Origin: a virus
Reading direction: 5' to 3' (one strand)
IMG/VR virus record: IMGVR_UViG_3300009001_000098
Span: 1 to 23,503 of that record
DNA: 23,503 nt
The notes below the pieces were generated by a model. The model worked only from the letters and a program-made list of their open reading frames with translations. It searched no databases and was not told where the DNA came from. The first letter of the stretch is position 1, and every line of letters starts with the position of its first letter. A program made the translations under genes and the position numbers. Positions 1 to 7,794 of this stretch are shown one piece after another.

Positions 1-186
1 CAAACCCCTTGGAGTGGCGGCTCTAACGGGTCAATCCTGCAAGACCTTTTCAGCGGTTGGGAAGACCTTGATATGGACAGTTTCTCAAGACGTAGTCGAT
101 ATAGTGACGATGATGATAGACGGTCGTCAAGGAAAAAGTACTTTGGCAGTTCTTTCGGGGATATGTGGAAACATGACAGACGTTAG
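1..186 (+). CDS. C-terminal part of an unidentified phage protein (possibly portal)
   Basis: An open frame enters from the left edge in frame 1 and ends at TAG 184-186, giving the last 61 residues of a larger protein. The tail is Ser, Asp and Arg rich, with a run of four Asp followed by basic residues, and it ends in WKHDRR. I prefer this frame to the overlapping GTG-started frame at 14 because the stop sits one base before the ATG of the next gene, as is usual in this genome, and because the composition is protein-like. By position, just before the scaffold and major head protein genes, it could be the disordered C-terminus of the portal protein. I recognise no motif that proves this. Confidence 0.6.
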   Translation, partial: QTPWSGGSNGSILQDLFSGWEDLDMDSFSRRSRYSDDDDRRSSRKKYFGSSFGDMWKHDRR

Positions 187-187
187 T

Positions 188-403
188 ATGTACAAAGATG
201 AACACTTGGCTAAAGAGGCTGACAGGCTTCTGCATGACGACGTTCTTAATCATGCTATAAAAGAGGCAAAAACAGAATACACTGACAAACTTTGTGTTGT
301 AGACCCAGAGGATGCAATAGAAATTATCAAGATACAGTCTGTCATAGTGGCGTTGGATGAGGTCCACACTACATTGAACAGGTACATCTTAAAACAAGTT
401 TAG
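188..403 (+). CDS. Small conserved phage protein upstream of scaffold
   Basis: A 71-residue, mostly helical, acidic protein beginning MYKDEHLAKEADRLL. The start at 188 was chosen because it follows the upstream stop by one base. The same frame stays open to 14, but that stretch is better explained by the upstream gene. There is no strong ribosome binding site, so translation may be coupled to the upstream gene. The pattern of residues (EADRLLHDDVLNHAI, then an Ile/Leu-rich helix around IIKIQSVIVALDEVHTTL) resembles short proteins found between portal and scaffold genes in many podoviruses, whose function I do not know. Confidence 0.75.
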   Translation: MYKDEHLAKEADRLLHDDVLNHAIKEAKTEYTDKLCVVDPEDAIEIIKIQSVIVALDEVHTTLNRYILKQV

Positions 404-454
404 AGAAGGCACTCATACTGAGCCAGCCACTAAAAGCCCATGAGGAGATAAATC

Positions 455-1513
455 ATGGCAGAACAGACACTGAGCAATCAACCCAATAGTGGGCCTGTCG
501 GTGGTGATGAAGCACTTTCATTTGATGAAGGAGTTTCAAGTTTGGAGACCCTTGTGGACCCTGATGTTCAGGACAATCCGAAGGCTGTTGAAGAAGACAC
601 TAAAAATGAAGCGGAGGACGACGTTGAAGAGCAACCTGAAGAGGACTCTGAGGATGAAGATACCCCCGACGACACGGGAGAAGAAGACGAGGAAGACAGT
701 ACCGAAGAGTCTGAAGAAACTGAGGAGGAAAACGAAGATGTCATCGCCTATGCTGATGATGTGGTCGTAGAATTTGAAGGTGAACAGACTACCCTTGGTG
801 AGATTGTCGATTCAAGACTTCAGGAACGTGTTAAATCTTTTCAGGCTGACTACACACGAAAGACTCAGGAAGTAGCTGAAGAACGTCGTGTAATTGATAG
901 CCAGACTGAAAAACTAGTAAATATCGCAGAGCAAACAAAACAGCAAAGAGACACTTTCTTAGCTTTCCAGCGTCAGTTTGCCCCTGACCCACCTGATGTT
1001 CGTATGGTCGATACAGACCCTGCTGCATATCAGCGTCACAAGGCATACTACGATGAATGGATGAATGGGTACAATCAGTTCGAGCAGGAGTCCCAGAGGT
1101 ATAACCTACAGCAGCAGCAGGAAATGCAGCAGCAGCAGGAGATGTTCCTTGAGGACCAGAAACGGATGATGGTTGAAACCCTTCCAGAATTGGGAACTGA
1201 AGAAGGCTTTATCAAGTTTAAGGAAGACCTAGGGGAGTATTTTGTCCCTTATTATGGTTATAGCGTAGAAGAACTCAATCAAGTTACGGATCACCGTTTC
1301 GCTAAGTTGGCTAAGGATGCAATGTCCTACAGGCAGCTAAAAGGTACGGCCCCTGAGACTAGAAAGAAGTTGGAAGGCAAACCTAAGATTCTTAAACCTG
1401 GTGCTAAAAAGGTCTCTAAGAAAGTTACAGCAAGCAAGGCTAGACAAGACCGTTTGGCTAAGACTGGTGAACTTGATGCTGCTATTGATGCTCTGATGGA
1501 TTTCGATCTTTAA
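455..1513 (+). CDS. Head scaffolding protein (probable)
   Basis: This 352-residue protein lies directly upstream of the major head protein, the usual place for the scaffold that guides prohead assembly and is removed before DNA packaging. Residues about 35-100 are extremely acidic (Glu/Asp runs). The middle is charged and coiled-coil-like, with a Gln-rich stretch near residues 218-230 encoded by two 18-bp repeats. The C-terminus is basic, with Lys-rich segments near residues 305-330 as in scaffolds that bind the head protein. The start is supported by GAGGAGAT at about 441-448. Identification rests on position and composition, because scaffolds diverge too far for motif recognition. Confidence 0.8.
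   Translation: MAEQTLSNQPNSGPVGGDEALSFDEGVSSLETLVDPDVQDNPKAVEEDTKNEAEDDVEEQPEEDSEDEDTPDDTGEEDEEDSTEESEETEEENEDVIAYADDVVVEFEGEQTTLGEIVDSRLQERVKSFQADYTRKTQEVAEERRVIDSQTEKLVNIAEQTKQQRDTFLAFQRQFAPDPPDVRMVDTDPAAYQRHKAYYDEWMNGYNQFEQESQRYNLQQQQEMQQQQEMFLEDQKRMMVETLPELGTEEGFIKFKEDLGEYFVPYYGYSVEELNQVTDHRFAKLAKDAMSYRQLKGTAPETRKKLEGKPKILKPGAKKVSKKVTASKARQDRLAKTGELDAAIDALMDFDL
1109..1144 (+). repeat. Two 18-bp tandem repeats in scaffold gene
   Basis: Units 1109-1126 and 1127-1144 differ by one base (GAAATG versus GAGATG). Each encodes four Gln followed by Glu-Met. The in-frame CAG-rich unit suggests replication slippage and a helical, glutamine-rich linker in the scaffold protein. Confidence 0.9.
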
Positions 1514-1543
1514 CATTAAAAGCCAGATACAAGGAATCAAACA

Positions 1544-2548
1544 ATGGCTCAAGTAACTAATACATACGAGTCTTACGATGCCATCGGTAATCGTGAAGAA
1601 CTCGCTGATAAGATTTATCAGATCACTCCAGAGGAAACACCTTTCATCTCTATGATTGGTCGTAAGTCAGTTTCATCTGTACATCCTGAGTGGCAGACCG
1701 ATACGCTTGCTACTCCTGTAACCACTAACGCCCAACCAGAGGGTGACGACTGGTCCTATGATGCAATCACTCCTACCACTCGCGTAGGTAACTACACTCA
1801 GATTGCCAACAAGACCTTCATCATCTCACGTACTCAGGACAAGACCTCCAAAGCTGGTCGTAAGTCAGAATTGGCTCGCGAAGTTGCTAAAAAAGGTGTT
1901 GAACTCCGTACTGACATGGAAGTTCAGTTGTTGTCTAACACTGCTTCTAGTGCAGGTACTGGCGATGGTGCAACTAACCGTGTCTCCGGTGGTTTCCGCG
2001 CATGGCTGACTTCCAATGACGATCTTGGAGCAGGCGGTGCATCCGGTGGCTTTAGTAGCGGTACTGTTTCAGCAGCTACCAATGGTACTCAACGTGCCTT
2101 CACCAAGGCTATCCTTGATGCTACTATCCTAAGCACCTACAACAATGGTGGCAACCCATCTTCAATGATGATGTCCCCATACGTCAAGACTGTGTTCTCA
2201 GGGTTTATGGACGATGCTAATGTTGCACCGTTCCGCTATGCTGCTGAGAAAGGGAAAAAGAACGCTATTATCGCAAGCGCAGAGGTTTACCTCAGTGACT
2301 TCGGTGAGATCGCAATGATCCCTAACCGTCAGATGGCCCGTGCTGGTGCTGCTGTAGCTCGTAATGCTTTCCTTGTAGACCCTAAAATGGTCTCTCTTGG
2401 TGAGTTTGATGCAATCAAGTTGGAAAAGCCTGCTAAGACGGGTGATGCTGAAAAACGTGTTCTGATTTGTGAATACACCCTGTGTGTCCACAATGAGGCT
2501 GCACACGGTGTTGCTGCTGACCTTTACGGCCTGACAGCTTCTAGCTAA
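1544..2548 (+). CDS. Major head (capsid) protein, SU10-type (DUF5309)
   Basis: This 334-residue protein resembles the SU10 major head protein family, which has the HK97 fold and forms the icosahedral shell. The N-terminus has the family-typical order: a short helix with ELADKIYQITPEETPF and then MIGRKSV, a segment with HPEWQTDTL, and a TRVGNYTQI segment leading to TFIISRTQD. The long helix ELAREVAKKGVELRTDMEVQLL follows. The C-terminal part holds a P-domain-like region and an EYTLCVHNEAAHG segment. AAGGAA at about 1531-1536 serves as ribosome binding site. Regular use of common codons fits a highly expressed gene. Recognition is from memory of the family, not from a search. Confidence 0.92.
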   Translation: MAQVTNTYESYDAIGNREELADKIYQITPEETPFISMIGRKSVSSVHPEWQTDTLATPVTTNAQPEGDDWSYDAITPTTRVGNYTQIANKTFIISRTQDKTSKAGRKSELAREVAKKGVELRTDMEVQLLSNTASSAGTGDGATNRVSGGFRAWLTSNDDLGAGGASGGFSSGTVSAATNGTQRAFTKAILDATILSTYNNGGNPSSMMMSPYVKTVFSGFMDDANVAPFRYAAEKGKKNAIIASAEVYLSDFGEIAMIPNRQMARAGAAVARNAFLVDPKMVSLGEFDAIKLEKPAKTGDAEKRVLICEYTLCVHNEAAHGVAADLYGLTASS

Positions 2549-2572
2549 TCTCCATAAGAAAGGAATAACATT

Positions 2573-2983
2573 ATGGATTCATACGTCCCTAAGTCTGTAG
2601 CTGACGCTGCTACAGTTACGCTTTCGACCCGTGATAGTGGTCGTTTGCACATCATGCCTGATTTGACAGCAGATACTGTCATTTCGCTTCCTACTGCTGC
2701 TGCTGGGCTTACCTATAAGTTCATCATTGGTGCAGTAACTACGGATGCACAGGATTGGCAAGTCGATACTGGTTCTGACACCAATTACTTCCTTGGTGGG
2801 GTAATGTGGCAGATCGGTGCTGGCGCTGCTGAGTTTGTTGGCCCAGATGGTAACTCTAACTCTATTATAAACATCCTTGCTCCTGAGCCTGGTACTGTTG
2901 TAGAGTTTACTTGTGATGGCACTAACTGGGTTATTAACGGCCTTGTTGTTGCTGCCACTACTCCTACTTGGGCTGACCAGTAG
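2573..2983 (+). CDS. Putative capsid decoration or head-associated protein
   Basis: A 136-residue protein, Ala, Thr, Gly and Val rich, with the look of a small beta-sandwich: alternating hydrophobic strands and a terminal motif of the type VEFTCDGTNWVINGL that recurs in phage surface and fibre proteins. It begins 24 bases after the major head protein with AAAGGA upstream of its ATG, so it is probably co-expressed with the capsid. The position suggests a head decoration or head-fibre protein. No catalytic motif is visible, and the function is inferred from context. Confidence 0.7.
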   Translation: MDSYVPKSVADAATVTLSTRDSGRLHIMPDLTADTVISLPTAAAGLTYKFIIGAVTTDAQDWQVDTGSDTNYFLGGVMWQIGAGAAEFVGPDGNSNSIINILAPEPGTVVEFTCDGTNWVINGLVVAATTPTWADQ

Positions 2984-2993
2984 AATAACAAAA

Positions 2994-3021
2994 GTGAGGG
3001 CTGCTTAACGGTGGCCCTCAC
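2994..3021 (+). terminator. Hairpin after capsid genes (possible attenuator or processing site)
   Basis: GTGAGGGC at 2994-3001 is the exact reverse complement of GCCCTCAC at 3014-3021. Two G-U pairs and one C-G pair can extend the stem inward around a six-base loop (TTAACG). It lies just after the head gene block and before the tail genes. No U tract follows, so it is not a classical intrinsic terminator. A second CCCTCAC at 3035-3041, just upstream of the next ribosome binding site, could pair with the same left arm instead. Confidence 0.5.
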
Positions 3022-3061
3022 ACCCACAATTGAACCCTCACATGAATTAGGAGATCACCGG

Positions 3062-3391
3062 ATGCCCGGCCCTCAGAAAAAAGACACAACTGAAACTGCA
3101 ACAGCAACCCCTCAGAATGAGAAATTGTACCCTGTAAAGCTAGTAAGAAACTACCGTCCAATTGGAGAGTTTAAGGTTCTTGAGTTGTTGGACGAGGAAG
3201 ACCCAAACTCAGGTTGGGAAGAACGTAAGCCTGATGGAGAATTTGAAGTCCTTGATGACAAGGGTAAGATCACCCAAGTAGCCTCTGGTGAACGGTGGAA
3301 AGTTACAGCAGGGTCTAGGCTCATGCTAAATAAGGATGAAGCTAGAAACCTTCTTAAAATTGGTGTTGCGGAGAGGCACGATGACCTATGA
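3062..3391 (+). CDS. Conserved phage protein between head and tail genes
   Basis: A 109-residue protein of unknown function starting MPGPQKKD. The ATG at 3062 is chosen because TTAGGAG sits 8 bases upstream. The longer GTG-started frame from 3011 would run through the hairpin and lacks such a site. The N-terminal 25 residues are Thr, Ala and Gln rich and probably disordered. The rest contains YPVKLVRNYRPIGEF and a likely small beta domain ending in EARNLLKIGVAER. In related phages, proteins at this place between capsid and tail adaptor tend to be minor head or neck proteins, but I cannot show that here. Confidence 0.75.
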   Translation: MPGPQKKDTTETATATPQNEKLYPVKLVRNYRPIGEFKVLELLDEEDPNSGWEERKPDGEFEVLDDKGKITQVASGERWKVTAGSRLMLNKDEARNLLKIGVAERHDDL

Positions 3392-3776
3392 TGAGTTGAA
3401 GGAGCAGGGTTTCGATGCTGCCCAGATACCTGAAAGTTCATGGGAGATTTTTAGAGTTGACCCTGATGGAGTGTGGAGAGAAGACATACATTGGATAGAG
3501 AGACCCCGTGATGGTTTTGGTGGTATCTCTATCAAGCGTAAGGTAAACCTCCATGAAGATGCTCTACTAAGGGCCAACAGAGAGGAATATGAAGACGGTA
3601 AGGGGATGGTAAGGAACAACGGGACATCACTAGATGCTAAAGTTGCCTCCATTCCTCTCAACGTCTACTTTGCTGAACTCAACGAACACGTTAAAAATGG
3701 CGATAAAGAGCATATAAAGTGGTGGTTGAACCAGGAAAAGAACAGACCTTACAGGACTCAAAAAGGTAAAGTATAA
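3381..3776 (+). CDS. Conserved phage protein upstream of tail adaptor
   Basis: A 131-residue protein beginning MTYDELKEQGF. The start at 3381 overlaps the previous gene by 11 bases and is preceded by GGAGAGG, which decides it over an in-frame ATG at 3336. The C-terminal half has KVASIPLNVYFAEL and then IKWWLNQEKNRPYRTQKG, a pattern I associate with conserved hypothetical proteins placed just before the adaptor gene in several podoviruses. The final TAA overlaps the A of the next ATG. The function is unknown, with head completion a reasonable guess from position. Confidence 0.75.
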   Translation: MTYDELKEQGFDAAQIPESSWEIFRVDPDGVWREDIHWIERPRDGFGGISIKRKVNLHEDALLRANREEYEDGKGMVRNNGTSLDAKVASIPLNVYFAELNEHVKNGDKEHIKWWLNQEKNRPYRTQKGKV

Positions 3777-4387
3777 TGGCATTATCTAACTACGCAGAAT
3801 TACAGACAGCACTCACAGCTTGGGTTGACAGCCGTAGTGATGTGACTAACCTAGATGCTGATGTAGTTAGGCTTGCTGAATCTCACTTTAACTTGGAACT
3901 CAGAGCTAGGCAAATGCTCACTTCTACAGACCTTACACCGTCTAGTGGCAGTGTGACGTTGCCTAGCGATTTTTTAGGTGCTTACAGTGTCGTTGAAAAA
4001 GCTACTCCAAGGCGTGTACTACAATATTACGGGAAAGAGCATCTTGAAAGCAATTTTGACACCACAATCTCTGGGTTGGCTGTTGGTTACACTATTGTCG
4101 GTAGTTCACTTACTATGGCTCCACAGCCTTCTAACGACATTGAATTAACCTACTACCAAGAGATACCAAACCTAGAGGCAAACTCTACAAACTGGTTGAT
4201 GACAAAGTACCCTGCCCTTTACCTTGAGACCTGCCAGATGGAAGTCTACAGGAACCTCAAGATGGACACTGACCTACAGATTTCATCTCAAAGGGTAGAG
4301 AACATGATCAAGAGGTTGAACGCATCTTCAGACAATGAGTTGTTGTCTATGGCAACCTCTGTTAACAATGTTGGACCTGTATTCTAA
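3776..4387 (+). CDS. Head-to-tail adaptor protein (T7 gp11 / SU10 adaptor-like)
   Basis: This 203-residue protein has the features of podoviral adaptor or tail tubular A proteins, which form the ring joining portal to the tail hub. The N-terminal helix (YAELQTALTAWVDSR) is followed by a helix beginning VVRLAESHFNLELRARQM. A small beta domain comes next (TPSSGSVTLPSDFLG to SLTMAPQP). The C-terminal helical part contains YYQEIPNL, LMTKYPALYLETCQMEVYRNL and a final helix bearing RVENMIKRLN. The LPSDFL and YPALYL segments are the landmarks I rely on. The neighbouring hub gene directly downstream supports the assignment. Confidence 0.85.
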   Translation: MALSNYAELQTALTAWVDSRSDVTNLDADVVRLAESHFNLELRARQMLTSTDLTPSSGSVTLPSDFLGAYSVVEKATPRRVLQYYGKEHLESNFDTTISGLAVGYTIVGSSLTMAPQPSNDIELTYYQEIPNLEANSTNWLMTKYPALYLETCQMEVYRNLKMDTDLQISSQRVENMIKRLNASSDNELLSMATSVNNVGPVF

Positions 4388-4388
4388 G

Positions 4389-5834
4389 ATGATACCTTTC
4401 CCAGATTACGAACCAGATAAAAGTATCTTTGACCCTTCAGGCGCTACTGTTGTCACTAACGTAGAGCCTGTTGAGGGTGGTTGGGGGCCAATAGCTAATC
4501 ACGTCCCTGTGGCTACAGCACTCCCTACAGGTGTTAAAGGCGCTATTGCAACCTTGGATTCATCTGGAACCTACAGTATCTTTTGTGGGACAACAACCAA
4601 GCTGTACAAGTACAATTCAGGCACTTTGTCGTTTGATGACGTGTCCACAGCAGCAACCACATACGCTGTCCCCCAAGGGTATAACTGGTCGTTTCACCAA
4701 TGGGGTGACTTGTTGTTGGCTACAAATCAAACTGACGGGCTGTACAAGTTTGATCTAACTTCGGGGACAGAGTTTGTTAATGTATCCTCCGCACCTCTTG
4801 CTAGAGCAGTTACAAACGTAGGTGAGTTTGTCGTGTTGTTGTATATCGACGGCTCACCAAGACGGGTGCAGTGGTCTGAGATCGGGGATGTTGATAGCTG
4901 GACTGTAGGTCTTAACGGTTCAGATTTCCAGGATTTCCCTGACGGTGGTGACATTAGGGCTGCACAACCAGGTGAAGGTGGGGCTGTAATACTCCAACAA
5001 CGTGCTATCAGGAAGATGGATTATGTTGGAGGTGACTACACATTTGCGTTTTCACAACTCTCAACAGCAAGGGGGTCAGTATCTAACCTATCCTCTGTTG
5101 TTGCTAACAATGGGATTTTCTTCCTAGATGAAGATGGCTTCTACTATTTGTCTAACCAAGGTCCTGAGCCTATTGGGGCTGAAAAGGTAAACAGGACGTT
5201 CCTAGAGGACATTGACCTTGATTATATAGCAGAGGTTCAAGGTTCTGCTGACCCTGTTAACAAGATGGTTTGGTGGGTCTACAGGAAAGTAGATGCCTCA
5301 CGGGGTATCATAGGGTATGACTGGCAGCTTAAACGCTGGACTACTATGGACAAGAACTACAACTACCTGTTCTCAGCGTCTATCCCAGCATACACATTGG
5401 AGGCTCTTGACGCTATCAGTGCTTCAATTGATGCCCTTGGTGTATCACTAGACTCTAGGATATGGACAGGTGGAAGACCTACTTTTGCAGCCTTTGACAG
5501 CAACAATGAGTTTGGATTCTTCAGTGGCAACCCTATGGATGTTGTTGTTGAGACTACAGATCAGGTCTTGGGGAATGAGGGCGGTAGGGCGTTTGTCAAT
5601 GGATACAGGTTCGTTACAGACGCTGCTACACACACTGGTAAGGTAGGCACTAAGGACACACATGCAGGAACTAGGTCTTGGTCAACTGAGGGAACTCCTG
5701 ATAGTGACACAGCTCTAATCCCATGCAGAGAGAACGCTAGGCTCCATAGGTTCAGGGCTATAATCCCACAGGACGAGCCTTGGAACCACATACACGGTGT
5801 TGAAGCCAAGGTTAGAGATGGGGGACGACGCTAA
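4389..5834 (+). CDS. Tail hub / stabilisation protein (gp10/gp12-like)
   Basis: A 481-residue protein following the adaptor gene, in the place of T7 gp12 (nozzle) and P22 gp10 (tail hub). It begins MIPFPDYEPDKSIFDPSGA, a form common at the start of such proteins. The rest is rich in beta strands, with repeated propeller-like segments such as LYKYNSG, DLLLATNQTDGLYKFD, FVVLLYIDGSPRRVQWSEIGDVDSW and GIFFLDEDGFYYLS. The start at 4389 is one base after the adaptor stop. An in-frame ATG at 4335 lies inside the adaptor gene and has no separate support. The last residues overlap the next gene's start by one base. Confidence 0.83.
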   Translation: MIPFPDYEPDKSIFDPSGATVVTNVEPVEGGWGPIANHVPVATALPTGVKGAIATLDSSGTYSIFCGTTTKLYKYNSGTLSFDDVSTAATTYAVPQGYNWSFHQWGDLLLATNQTDGLYKFDLTSGTEFVNVSSAPLARAVTNVGEFVVLLYIDGSPRRVQWSEIGDVDSWTVGLNGSDFQDFPDGGDIRAAQPGEGGAVILQQRAIRKMDYVGGDYTFAFSQLSTARGSVSNLSSVVANNGIFFLDEDGFYYLSNQGPEPIGAEKVNRTFLEDIDLDYIAEVQGSADPVNKMVWWVYRKVDASRGIIGYDWQLKRWTTMDKNYNYLFSASIPAYTLEALDAISASIDALGVSLDSRIWTGGRPTFAAFDSNNEFGFFSGNPMDVVVETTDQVLGNEGGRAFVNGYRFVTDAATHTGKVGTKDTHAGTRSWSTEGTPDSDTALIPCRENARLHRFRAIIPQDEPWNHIHGVEAKVRDGGRR

Positions 5835-6214
5835 TGGCTATCCTACAGCATCAAACCCATGAACGGCTGATAACAAAGCCTCTTGAGCTGACCACCAGCA
5901 GACAGACGTTCTACACCTGTCCTGCTAAATTGTCGCCAAGATTGAGCCATGTTCTGTTGTCTAACAAGACAGGTGCTACAAGTCCTGCAACAGCAAGTTT
6001 CACCCTTGAGTATTATCAGGCATCGACAACAACATATTTCAGCCTTGCTACAACAGAAGACATTCTTGTAGATAGCAGGGTTCTCTTGGACTCTAACAAC
6101 ATGCCATTGCTGAGTATGAAAGAGGGAGACCTTATAACCTGTAAGGCATCTGCTAACAGCTCTATTGATTGCATTGTTGTTGTCATCGAACAGGAAGCCC
6201 GTAAGGTAGTATGA
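5834..6214 (+). CDS. Small virion-associated protein, unknown function
   Basis: A 126-residue protein, predicted to be mainly beta, with SNKTGATSPATASFTLEYYQ and later SMKEGDLITCKASANSSIDCIVVVIEQEA. This alternation and the GD-containing turn resemble small immunoglobulin-like or neck-attached domains of tail accessory proteins. It sits between the hub and the internal virion protein genes, with one-base overlap before and four-base overlap (ATGA) after, so it is translated with the virion block. Its role is unknown. Confidence 0.72.
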   Translation: MAILQHQTHERLITKPLELTTSRQTFYTCPAKLSPRLSHVLLSNKTGATSPATASFTLEYYQASTTTYFSLATTEDILVDSRVLLDSNNMPLLSMKEGDLITCKASANSSIDCIVVVIEQEARKVV

Positions 6215-6606
6215 AGATACAATCCATACACCCTCATAATGTTGATGATACGTGGCCTTTAATAGCGGGTGGCCTTATTAAAGCCTGTAACAGGACAGGT
6301 GGAAGGGTTACACCTGATTATCTTTACAGGTGCTGTATAACAGGTGATAAGACTTATGTGGTCACTTCAGATGAAGAAAACCTGCCGTTTATGGCTTGTG
6401 TGGTTACTTTTGAGAATTGGGGTGGTGAGCGAGTATGCTATATAAATGCAACACATGGAACTAGGATGAGAGAGTCAATGGAACTTCTTAAAGGTTGGGC
6501 TAAATACCACGGTGCTACATCTGTGACTTGGGATGGCACTGAAGGTTACAAAAAGACTTTCCCTGAGGCTGAAACAGTAAGTCAAACTTACAAACTGGAG
6601 ATTTAA
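6211..6606 (+). CDS. Internal virion protein A-like (T7 gp13-like, GNAT-related)
   Basis: A 131-residue protein with the outline of the acetyltransferase-like family found in podovirus virion clusters, of which T7 gp13 is the best-known positional counterpart. It has an N-terminal helix around WPLIAGGLIKACNRTGG, a central strand FMACVVTFENW, then a helix MRESMELLKGWAKYHGA and a strand-turn SVTWDGTEGYKKTFPEA. The GxxGYK/R-xx-P end is typical. It lies between tail hub and ejection protein genes, exactly where gp13 does. A true acetyl-CoA-binding loop is not obvious, so it may act in assembly rather than catalysis. The start overlaps the previous stop as ATGA. Confidence 0.68.
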   Translation: MKIQSIHPHNVDDTWPLIAGGLIKACNRTGGRVTPDYLYRCCITGDKTYVVTSDEENLPFMACVVTFENWGGERVCYINATHGTRMRESMELLKGWAKYHGATSVTWDGTEGYKKTFPEAETVSQTYKLEI

Positions 6607-6607
6607 T

Positions 6608-7780
6608 ATGTCAGGTGGCGGCGGTGAAAAAGTTACAAACACCACAATCAACAACACAGACCCTTGGAGTGAGGCACAACCTTATCTCGAAAAGAGTATG
6701 TCGGAAGCTGAGAGTCTTTATGACGCTGGTGTAGGTCACAACCCATACAATCAGAGTTTGGTTATCCCTTATGCTGATGCTACTATGCAGGGTATGCAGG
6801 GGGTACAAGATACTGCTGGGATGTACCAGAACGCCCTACAGAACCCAATGTCGTTCAACACAAATATGTTTGACACAGGTGGATTGAACGCTGCCCAACA
6901 AACATCTCTTGGGCAACTTGGGTATGCTGCACAGGGTAACCCTTACAACGCACAGTCTCAGCAAGGTGTTAATTCTCTACAGAACATGAACACACAATTG
7001 GATGCTAGTGGTGGTCTAAGTCCTGCTCAACAGGCATCACTACAGCAGAGTGCAGGGTTAGCCGCTGGTAATGAGCTTTATGGTAGTAATCCTGGTTTCC
7101 AGAGGAACCTACGGGAAGCCCAGAACGACGCTATGAACTCTGTTAACGAGCAGGCTATGAAAGCTGGCAGGTATAGCTCAGGGGCGCATCAGGGTGTTAT
7201 GGCAGACCGTATCGGTGACCTGACAGCTAATATGTACTCTAATGAGTATGGTCGTCAATTGGGTCGTCAGGATGCTGCAAGAGGAGAGCAGTTCCAGATG
7301 GGACAGCAGGGTCTTGGTAACAGGACATCCTCCGCTAAAGACCTCTTTGGTGCTGGTAATACAGGTTATGGAAACCAGTACGATGCTGTGATGAACCAAT
7401 TCAACGCTGGTCAGCAGGGTACTCAAAATATGTTTGGTGCTGCTGCTGCAATGCCATCAGACTACAGCACAGCTTCATCAGGCTACAGAGATATGATGGG
7501 TATCGGTAGTATGTACGAAGACCTTGCCACAAGAGAGGCTAATGACCAGTTGCGTAGGTACAACGAGGCTGACATGGAGGAACTTAACAGACTTGCACAG
7601 TACAACTCTTTGATTGGTGGCGCTGGTAAGATGGGTTCCTCTACAACTAACCAGACTATTTCACCTACAGCTTCCCCGTTCCAAGCTGCTGCTGGCGGTG
7701 CTATGACAGGACTTGCTAGTGGTGGTACAACAGGTGCAATGATCGGTGGGGGTCTTGGTCTGTTAGGGAGCCTATTCTAG
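6608..7780 (+). CDS. Internal virion / DNA ejection protein (gp14-like)
   Basis: A 390-residue protein dominated by Gly, Ala, Asn and Gln, starting MSGGGGEKV and ending with a glycine- and alanine-rich hydrophobic segment (about residues 355-390). Proteins like this at this position are ejected into the cell ahead of DNA and form part of the trans-envelope conduit (T7 gp14, P22 gp7). A central helical segment with RNLREAQNDAMNSVNEQAMKAGRYSSGAHQGVMADRIGDL (about residues 160-200) recurs in such proteins in my recollection. GGAG lies upstream of the ATG, two bases after the previous stop. Confidence 0.75.
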   Translation: MSGGGGEKVTNTTINNTDPWSEAQPYLEKSMSEAESLYDAGVGHNPYNQSLVIPYADATMQGMQGVQDTAGMYQNALQNPMSFNTNMFDTGGLNAAQQTSLGQLGYAAQGNPYNAQSQQGVNSLQNMNTQLDASGGLSPAQQASLQQSAGLAAGNELYGSNPGFQRNLREAQNDAMNSVNEQAMKAGRYSSGAHQGVMADRIGDLTANMYSNEYGRQLGRQDAARGEQFQMGQQGLGNRTSSAKDLFGAGNTGYGNQYDAVMNQFNAGQQGTQNMFGAAAAMPSDYSTASSGYRDMMGIGSMYEDLATREANDQLRRYNEADMEELNRLAQYNSLIGGAGKMGSSTTNQTISPTASPFQAAAGGAMTGLASGGTTGAMIGGGLGLLGSLF

Positions 7781-7794
7781 GAGGAGTGTAAGAT

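Noticed and set aside
14-187. GTG-started extension of the small gene at 188 to position 14
   Set aside because: The frame-1 C-terminus (1-186) is a better explanation of this stretch and stops one base before the ATG at 188.
404-454. Possible phage promoter, because TAAAAGCC occurs before both the scaffold and major head protein genes
   Set aside because: Only eight bases are shared and the flanks differ; this is too little to call a promoter.
3011-3061. GTG-started N-terminal extension of the gene at 3062
   Set aside because: It would translate the hairpin region and has no ribosome binding site, while the ATG at 3062 has AGGAG at the right distance.
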